Assembly: GCF_024764775.1 (NCBI RefSeq)
Contig: NZ_JALIGC010000038.1
Coordinates: 434,001 to 498,000 of the forward strand
Direction of reading: 5' to 3'
DNA length: 64,000 bases
Origin: Scandinavium manionii
GTDB lineage: Bacteria; Pseudomonadota; Gammaproteobacteria; Enterobacterales; Enterobacteriaceae
The notes beneath the pieces were generated by a model that was not told the origin of the DNA, did no database searches, and was given only the letters and a program-made list of their open reading frames with translations. Below, piece after piece: positions 59,055 through 64,000 of the stretch; positions within the stretch are counted from its first letter, which is position 1; each line of letters opens with the position of its first letter. Position numbers and translations under genes: made by a program.

Positions 59055-61013
59055 ATGAGCCAAGTCCACAAACACGCTATTCCCGCAAACATTGCGGAAA
59101 ATTGCCTGATCAACCCGGAGCAGTATGCAGAGAAGTATCAACAGTCAGTGAGCTCCCCTGACACCTTTTGGGGCGAGCAGGGAAAAATCCTCGACTGGAT
59201 GAAGCCCTATCAGAACGTTAAAAACACCTCTTTCGCCCCCGGTAACGTCTCAATCAAATGGTACGAAGACGGCACCCTGAACCTGGCGGCCAACTGCCTC
59301 GACCGCCATCTGGCCACGCGCGGCGATCAGACCGCCATCATCTGGGAAGGCGACGACGCCACCCAGAGCAAACATATTTCCTATAAAGAACTGCACGCCG
59401 ACGTGTGCCGCTTCGCCAACGTGCTGACTGCACTCGGCATCAAAAAAGGCGATGTGGTGGCGATTTACATGCCGATGGTGCCGGAAGCGGCGGTGGCGAT
59501 GCTCGCCTGTGCGCGCATTGGTGCCGTGCATTCGGTGATTTTCGGCGGCTTCTCACCGGAAGCGGTTGCCGGACGCATTATCGATTCCAGCTCCCGCCTG
59601 GTGATCACCGCCGATGAGGGCATACGCGCGGGCCGTTCCATTCCGCTGAAGAAAAATGTCGATGACGCGTTGAAAAACCCGAACGTCAACACCGTCGAAC
59701 ACGTGGTAGTCCTGAAACGTACCGGCGGGTCTATCGCCTGGCAGGAAGGCCGCGACCTGTGGTGGAGCGAGCTGGTTGAAAAAGCCAGCGACCAGCATCA
59801 GCCGGTTGAAGTCGGCGCGGAAGACCCGCTGTTTATCCTCTACACCTCCGGGTCTACAGGTAAACCAAAAGGCGTGCTACACACTACTGGCGGCTATCTG
59901 GTGTATGCGGCGTCCACCTTTAAATACGTCTTTGATTACCATCAGGGCGATATCTACTGGTGTACCGCCGACGTCGGCTGGGTCACTGGTCACAGCTATC
60001 TGCTATACGGCCCGCTGGCCTGCGGCGCGACCACGCTGATGTTTGAAGGCGTGCCAAACTGGCCGACACCTGCGCGTATGAGCGAAGTGGTCGACAAACA
60101 CAAAGTGAACATTCTCTACACCGCCCCGACCGCTATTCGCGCCCTGATGGCCGAAGGCGATAAGGCGATTCAGGGCACCGACCGCTCTTCCCTGCGCATT
60201 CTCGGTTCCGTCGGCGAGCCTATCAACCCGGAAGCCTGGGAGTGGTACTGGAAGAAAATCGGCAACGAAAAATGTCCGGTGATGGACACCTGGTGGCAGA
60301 CCGAAACCGGCGGCTTCATGATCACCCCGCTGCCGGGTGCGACCGAGCTGAAAGCCGGTTCAGCGACCCGTCCGTTCTTCGGTGTGCAGCCCGCGCTGGT
60401 CGATAACGAAGGCAACGTGCTGGAAGGGGCGACCGAAGGCAACCTGGTGATCACCGATTCCTGGCCGGGCCAGGCGCGCACGCTGTTTGGCGATCACGAC
60501 AGATTCGAACAGACCTACTTCTCGACCTTCAAAAACATGTACTTCAGCGGAGACGGCGCCCGCCGTGACGAAGACGGTTACTTCTGGATAACGGGCCGCG
60601 TCGATGACGTGCTGAACGTGTCTGGCCACCGTCTGGGCACCGCAGAGATTGAGTCAGCGCTGGTCTCACATCCGAAAATCGCCGAAGCGGCGGTGGTCGG
60701 TATTCCGCACAGCATTAAGGGCCAGGCGATTTATGCCTACGTCACCCTGAACCACGGCGAAGAGCCGAGCGCGGAACTGTATAGCGAAGTGCGTAACTGG
60801 GTGCGCAAAGAGATTGGCCCGCTGGCGACGCCAGACGTGCTGCACTGGACCGACTCGCTGCCGAAAACCCGCTCCGGCAAAATCATGCGCCGCATTCTGC
60901 GCAAAATTGCCGCTGGGGATACCAGCAACTTGGGTGATACCTCAACGCTTGCCGATCCGGGCGTGGTGGAAAAACTGCTCGAAGAGAAGCAGTCCATCTC
61001 AATGCCTTCATAA
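59055..61013 (+). CDS. acs: Acetyl-CoA synthetase
   Basis: AMP-forming enzyme that activates acetate to acetyl-CoA for scavenging at low concentration. The 652-residue product has the adenylate-forming P-loop YTSGSTGKPKG, DTWWQTETGG, the hinge region GRVDDVLNVSGHRLGT, and near the C-terminus the acetylation-site motif PKTRSGKIMRR, whose lysine is inactivated by Pat/YfiQ and restored by CobB. GGAGAG precedes ATG 59055. First gene of acs-yjcH-actP. Confidence 0.98.
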   Translation: MSQVHKHAIPANIAENCLINPEQYAEKYQQSVSSPDTFWGEQGKILDWMKPYQNVKNTSFAPGNVSIKWYEDGTLNLAANCLDRHLATRGDQTAIIWEGDDATQSKHISYKELHADVCRFANVLTALGIKKGDVVAIYMPMVPEAAVAMLACARIGAVHSVIFGGFSPEAVAGRIIDSSSRLVITADEGIRAGRSIPLKKNVDDALKNPNVNTVEHVVVLKRTGGSIAWQEGRDLWWSELVEKASDQHQPVEVGAEDPLFILYTSGSTGKPKGVLHTTGGYLVYAASTFKYVFDYHQGDIYWCTADVGWVTGHSYLLYGPLACGATTLMFEGVPNWPTPARMSEVVDKHKVNILYTAPTAIRALMAEGDKAIQGTDRSSLRILGSVGEPINPEAWEWYWKKIGNEKCPVMDTWWQTETGGFMITPLPGATELKAGSATRPFFGVQPALVDNEGNVLEGATEGNLVITDSWPGQARTLFGDHDRFEQTYFSTFKNMYFSGDGARRDEDGYFWITGRVDDVLNVSGHRLGTAEIESALVSHPKIAEAAVVGIPHSIKGQAIYAYVTLNHGEEPSAELYSEVRNWVRKEIGPLATPDVLHWTDSLPKTRSGKIMRRILRKIAAGDTSNLGDTSTLADPGVVEKLLEEKQSISMPS

Positions 61014-61017
61014 CATT

Positions 61018-61050
61018 CTTGCCCGGTAGCGCTCCGCTAACCGGGCCTGC
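61018..61050. repeat. REP palindrome between acs and yjcH
   Basis: GCCCGGTAGCG-CTCCGCTAACCGGGC is a single REP-like palindrome just after the acs stop, in an operon gap, where it could reduce read-through or stabilise the acs mRNA. Confidence 0.75.
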
Positions 61051-61128
61051 TCATAATAACAATACCTAACCTTCCCGTTTGAATTTCGTGCTTCTGAAAG
61101 ACGACGGGGAACCTCTGGAGACGCGGTG

Positions 61129-61443
61129 ATGAATCAAGATATTTGTCAGCAGATAGAAAACAGTGCGCATTTCAGGGAGCTCGTCGAAAAACGGCAACGG
61201 TTTGCCACCCTCCTGTCGATCATCATGCTGGTGGTCTACGTCGGTTTTATTCTGTTAATTGCTTTCGCGCCCGGCTGGCTCGGTACGCCGCTGCATGCGG
61301 GCACCAGCGTCACGCGTGGTATTCCCATCGGAATTGGCGTAATCATCATTTCTTTCGTGCTTACCGCCGTGTACGTCTGGCGGGCAAACGGTGAATTTGA
61401 CCGGCTGACGAAGGCCGTTCTGCGTGAGGTGAAAGCGCCATGA
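61129..61443 (+). CDS. yjcH: Inner membrane protein YjcH (DUF485)
   Basis: A 104-residue protein with two transmembrane segments (FATLLSIIMLVVYVGFILLI and GIPIGIGVIIISFVLTAVYV), always paired with ActP-type acetate permeases. Its role is probably as a small accessory subunit. GTG 61126 is an alternative start; ATG 61129 fits the E. coli length. It overlaps actP by 4 bases. Confidence 0.94.
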   Translation: MNQDICQQIENSAHFRELVEKRQRFATLLSIIMLVVYVGFILLIAFAPGWLGTPLHAGTSVTRGIPIGIGVIIISFVLTAVYVWRANGEFDRLTKAVLREVKAP

Positions 61444-63089
61444 AAAAACGACTGACGGCACTGGCCACCTTGCTGCCGCTGGCGGCGAACGCTGCCGATT
61501 CCATTAGCGGTGAAGTGCAGCGCCAGCCGACCAACTGGCAGGCGATCATCATGTTCCTGATTTTTGTGCTGCTGACGCTGTACATCACCTGGTGGGCCTC
61601 TAAACGGGTCCGCTCGCGCAACGATTACTACACCGCAGGCGGCAATATCACCGGTTTCCAGAACGGCCTAGCGATTGCCGGAGACTTTATGTCTGCGGCG
61701 TCATTCCTTGGTATTTCCGCGCTGGTGTATACCTCCGGCTACGACGGGCTGATTTACTCTCTCGGCTTCCTCGTCGGCTGGCCGATTATCCTGTTCCTGA
61801 TAGCAGAACGCCTGCGCAACCTCGGGCGCTTCACCTTCGCCGACGTGGCCTCCTATCGCCTGAAACAAGGGCCGATTCGTATTCTGTCTGCCTGCGGATC
61901 GCTGGTCGTCGTGGCGCTGTATCTGATTGCACAGATGGTCGGCGCCGGGAAGCTCATCGAACTGCTGTTCGGCCTGAACTACCACGTCGCCGTGGTGCTG
62001 GTCGGCGTGCTGATGGTGATGTACGTCCTGTTCGGCGGCATGCTGGCGACCACCTGGGTGCAAATCATCAAAGCGGTGCTGCTGCTGTTTGGCGCCAGCT
62101 TTATGGCATTTATGGTCATGAAGCACGTGGGCTTCAGCTTCAATAACCTGTTTACCCAGGCGATGGCTGTCCACCCGAAAGGCGCAGCGATCATGAGTCC
62201 AGGCGGACTGGTGAAAGACCCAATTTCTGCACTGTCGTTAGGGCTGGGTCTCATGTTCGGCACCGCCGGTCTGCCGCACATTCTGATGCGTTTCTTCACG
62301 GTCAGCGATGCACGTGAAGCGCGTAAAAGTGTGCTCTACGCCACTGGATTTATGGGTTACTTCTACATTCTGACCTTCATCATCGGCTTTGGCGCGATCA
62401 TGCTGGTCGGGGCGAACCCGGCGTTTAAAGACGCGGCGGGTCAGCTGATTGGCGGTAACAATATGGCGGCGGTGCATCTGGCCGATGCGGTAGGCGGCAA
62501 CCTGTTCCTCGGTTTCATTTCAGCCGTGGCTTTTGCCACCATACTGGCGGTCGTTGCGGGTCTGACGCTGGCAGGTGCTTCTGCGGTGTCGCATGACCTT
62601 TATGCCAACGTGTTCCGCAAAGGCGCGTCCGAACGTGATGAACTGCGGGTGTCGAAAATCACCGTGCTGATTTTGGGCGTGGTGGCGATTCTGCTGGGGA
62701 TTTTGTTCGAGAAGCAGAACATCGCCTTCATGGTCGGCCTGGCGTTCTCGATTGCCGCGAGCTGCAACTTCCCGATAATCCTGCTCTCGATGTACTGGTC
62801 GAAACTGACCACGCGTGGGGCTATGGTTGGCGGCTGGTTGGGTCTGCTGACGGCGATTGTGCTGATGATTCTCGGCCCGACAATTTGGGTGCAGATCCTC
62901 GGCCACGAAAAAGCCATCTTCCCGTATGAATACCCGGCGCTGTTCTCCATCGCGGTGGCGTTTATCGGGATTTGGGTGTTCTCCGCCACGGACAACTCCG
63001 AAGCCGGAATGCGCGAACGCGAGAAGTTCCGCGCGCAGTTTATTCGTTCTCAAACCGGGATTGGCATCGACCAGGGCCGGGCACACTAA
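61440..63089 (+). CDS. actP: Acetate/glycolate:cation symporter ActP
   Basis: Solute:sodium symporter family permease of 549 residues with a cleavable-type N-terminal segment and 13 hydrophobic helices, importing acetate and glycolate. Family sequences include NDYYTAGGNITGFQNGLAIAGDFMSAASFLG near the start and GTAGLPHILMRFFTVSDAREAR in the middle. The tail ends in FIRSQTGIGIDQGRAH. Translation is coupled to yjcH. With acs it forms the acetate-uptake operon. Confidence 0.97.
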   Translation: MKKRLTALATLLPLAANAADSISGEVQRQPTNWQAIIMFLIFVLLTLYITWWASKRVRSRNDYYTAGGNITGFQNGLAIAGDFMSAASFLGISALVYTSGYDGLIYSLGFLVGWPIILFLIAERLRNLGRFTFADVASYRLKQGPIRILSACGSLVVVALYLIAQMVGAGKLIELLFGLNYHVAVVLVGVLMVMYVLFGGMLATTWVQIIKAVLLLFGASFMAFMVMKHVGFSFNNLFTQAMAVHPKGAAIMSPGGLVKDPISALSLGLGLMFGTAGLPHILMRFFTVSDAREARKSVLYATGFMGYFYILTFIIGFGAIMLVGANPAFKDAAGQLIGGNNMAAVHLADAVGGNLFLGFISAVAFATILAVVAGLTLAGASAVSHDLYANVFRKGASERDELRVSKITVLILGVVAILLGILFEKQNIAFMVGLAFSIAASCNFPIILLSMYWSKLTTRGAMVGGWLGLLTAIVLMILGPTIWVQILGHEKAIFPYEYPALFSIAVAFIGIWVFSATDNSEAGMREREKFRAQFIRSQTGIGIDQGRAH

Positions 63090-63096
63090 GCACGTT

Positions 63097-63124
63097 ATCC
63101 CCGGCCTTCCGGCCGGGGATTTCT
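63097..63124. terminator. Terminator between actP and the LrgB-family gene
   Basis: ATCCCCGGCC / GGCCGGGGAT is a perfect 10-base-pair stem with a TTCC loop, then TTCT. It ends at the stop codon of the convergent gene. Confidence 0.85.
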
Positions 63125-63813
63125 CAGAACATCGCCCATGCAACTAGCGGCGCGCACAGGACCATCGTGACGCCAGAGAGCATCATCACCAGACTGGCAA
63201 TCACCCCTTCCTGCGGGCCAAGTTCGTAGGAACGCGCGGTGCCTGCTCCGTGTGATGCGGCACCAAAGCCTGCGCCTTTCGCCGTGCCTTCCCGAATGGC
63301 GAGACGCAAAAACAGCATATCGCCAACCGCCATGCCAAACACACCGGTAATCACCACGAACAGTGCCACCAGCTCCGGCTGTCCGCCGAGCGGTTTCGCC
63401 GCGGCAAGCGCAAACGGCGTGGTAATTGAACGCACCGCCAGGCTGCGCTGAATTTCATCCGGCAACGTAAACAGACGTGCCAGCCAGACCGAGCTGCACA
63501 CCGCCACTACGTTCGCGGTCACTACGCCCGCGCTGAGGGACATCCAGTGGCGTTTGATCACCGCCAGATTGTCATACACCGGCACCGCAAAGGCGATGGT
63601 CGCCGGGCCGAGCAGCCACAGCAGCCAGTGCGCTTCGCCCATGTAATTCTGATAAGAGATGTGGCCGAATACCAGGATCAACACCAGCAACAGCGGGGTG
63701 AACACCAGCGGCATCAGCGGCAGTTTGCGAAAGCGGCGATACAGGCGTTTGTTGGCGTAATAGAGTCCGAGGGTAACCGCCAGACATAGCAGGCTCAGCG
63801 CAAGACTATTCAC
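63124..63813 (-). CDS. LrgB/CidB-family membrane protein
   Basis: A 229-residue membrane protein with about six hydrophobic segments, of the LrgB/CidB/YohK family, which in staphylococci is linked to holin-like control of murein hydrolases and in other bacteria to pyruvate or organic acid movement. Conserved segments are KLPLMPLVFTPLLLVLILVF, RSITTPFALAAAKPLGG and GFGAASHGAGTARSYELG. The start is GTG 63813, overlapping the upstream gene by 8 bases. Beside acs-actP, a link to overflow metabolism is plausible but inferred. Confidence 0.88.
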   Translation of the reverse strand: MNSLALSLLCLAVTLGLYYANKRLYRRFRKLPLMPLVFTPLLLVLILVFGHISYQNYMGEAHWLLWLLGPATIAFAVPVYDNLAVIKRHWMSLSAGVVTANVVAVCSSVWLARLFTLPDEIQRSLAVRSITTPFALAAAKPLGGQPELVALFVVITGVFGMAVGDMLFLRLAIREGTAKGAGFGAASHGAGTARSYELGPQEGVIASLVMMLSGVTMVLCAPLVAWAMF

Positions 63814-64000
63814 GATTCATCCTGCTTAGCTCGTAGCGATACACTTTATCGACCACCCAGGCAGTCGCGCCCAGCACCATCATCGTACTCAGCGCAATCA
63901 CCAGAAAAATGCGCCAGCCATCTACCCTCAACAACTGGGCATAATTAACCACCGCCACCACCGCTGGCACGAAGAACAGCAGCATCTCCGCCAGCAGCCA
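63806..64000 (-). CDS. LrgA/CidA-family membrane protein, C-terminal part
   Basis: The last 64 residues of a gene cut by the right end of the window. They read in frame from the edge as WLLAEMLLFFVPAVVAVVNY followed by GWRIFLVIALSTMMVLGATA and a short basic tail, ending at TAG 63806. The FFVPAVVAVVNY-type stretch is typical of the holin-like CidA/LrgA (YohJ, UPF0299) family, the usual partner of LrgB. It overlaps the LrgB-family gene by 8 bases. Confidence 0.85.
   Translation of the reverse strand, partial: WLLAEMLLFFVPAVVAVVNYAQLLRVDGWRIFLVIALSTMMVLGATAWVVDKVYRYELSRMNRE

Noticed and set aside
1..64000. CRISPR arrays, insertion sequences, prophage or integrase genes
   Set aside because: No regularly spaced repeats, transposase or integrase genes are visible; the repeats found are ERIC, REP/BIME and one palindromic intergenic element.

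Overview
The window is chromosomal DNA of a member of the Enterobacteriaceae. Nearly every gene has a recognisable Escherichia coli counterpart of the same length, and several blocks keep the E. coli gene order (epmA/frdABCD, blc/gdx/ecn/efp/epmB/yjeJ/yjeI/groLS/yjeH/fxsA/aspA/dcuA/cutA/dsbD/yjdC/tRNA-Phe, the phn operon, fdhF/yjcO/gltP, acs/yjcH/actP). An ERIC element and REP/BIME palindromes support the same assignment. I cannot fix the genus. Useful pointers are a penicillin G acylase gene, no ampC between frdD and blc, no nrf operon beside acs, and a retained ecnR.

Layout. 1-20 kb: conserved backbone. It holds the EF-P lysylation ligase EpmA, fumarate reductase under an FNR-like site, the lipocalin Blc, the guanidinium exporter Gdx under a guanidine-II riboswitch, the entericidin locus with its regulator gene, EF-P with EpmB, GroES/GroEL under a sigma-32 promoter, and aspartate/fumarate functions (aspA, dcuA) followed by the periplasmic thiol reductase DsbD. 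20-26 kb: a rearranged segment beginning at a tRNA-Phe gene. It carries a small Hha/Cnu-like protein, cbpA-cbpM, a NicO-type metal transporter and a penicillin acylase (pac), where E. coli K-12 has cad, dcu, mel and adi genes. 26-33 kb: proP, an inserted kdgT with its own control region, and the dynamin-like crfC-yjcZ pair. 33-42.6 kb: yjdM, yjdN, then a phn operon that starts at phnF (no phnCDE) and runs phnF to phnP, ending against yjdP.

42.7-52 kb: the most interesting block. A hybrid sensor kinase and an OmpR-type response regulator, both on the minus strand, flank a plus-strand operon. That operon encodes a ribose/allose-type ABC importer, a D-lyxose-type cupin isomerase, a class II ketose-phosphate aldolase and a PfkB kinase. 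It lies between yjdP and fdhF, where E. coli K-12 carries the D-allose operon. The genes suggest import of an aldose, isomerisation to a ketose, phosphorylation, and aldol cleavage to DHAP plus an aldehyde. The substrate and the phosphorelay are unknown.

52-64 kb: selenocysteine-containing formate dehydrogenase H (one gene read through an in-frame TGA with a SECIS hairpin, behind a sigma-54 promoter), yjcO, gltP, an MFS transporter whose ribosome-binding site lies in a nested inverted repeat, acs-yjcH-actP for acetate scavenging, and an LrgA/LrgB-type gene pair truncated by the window end.
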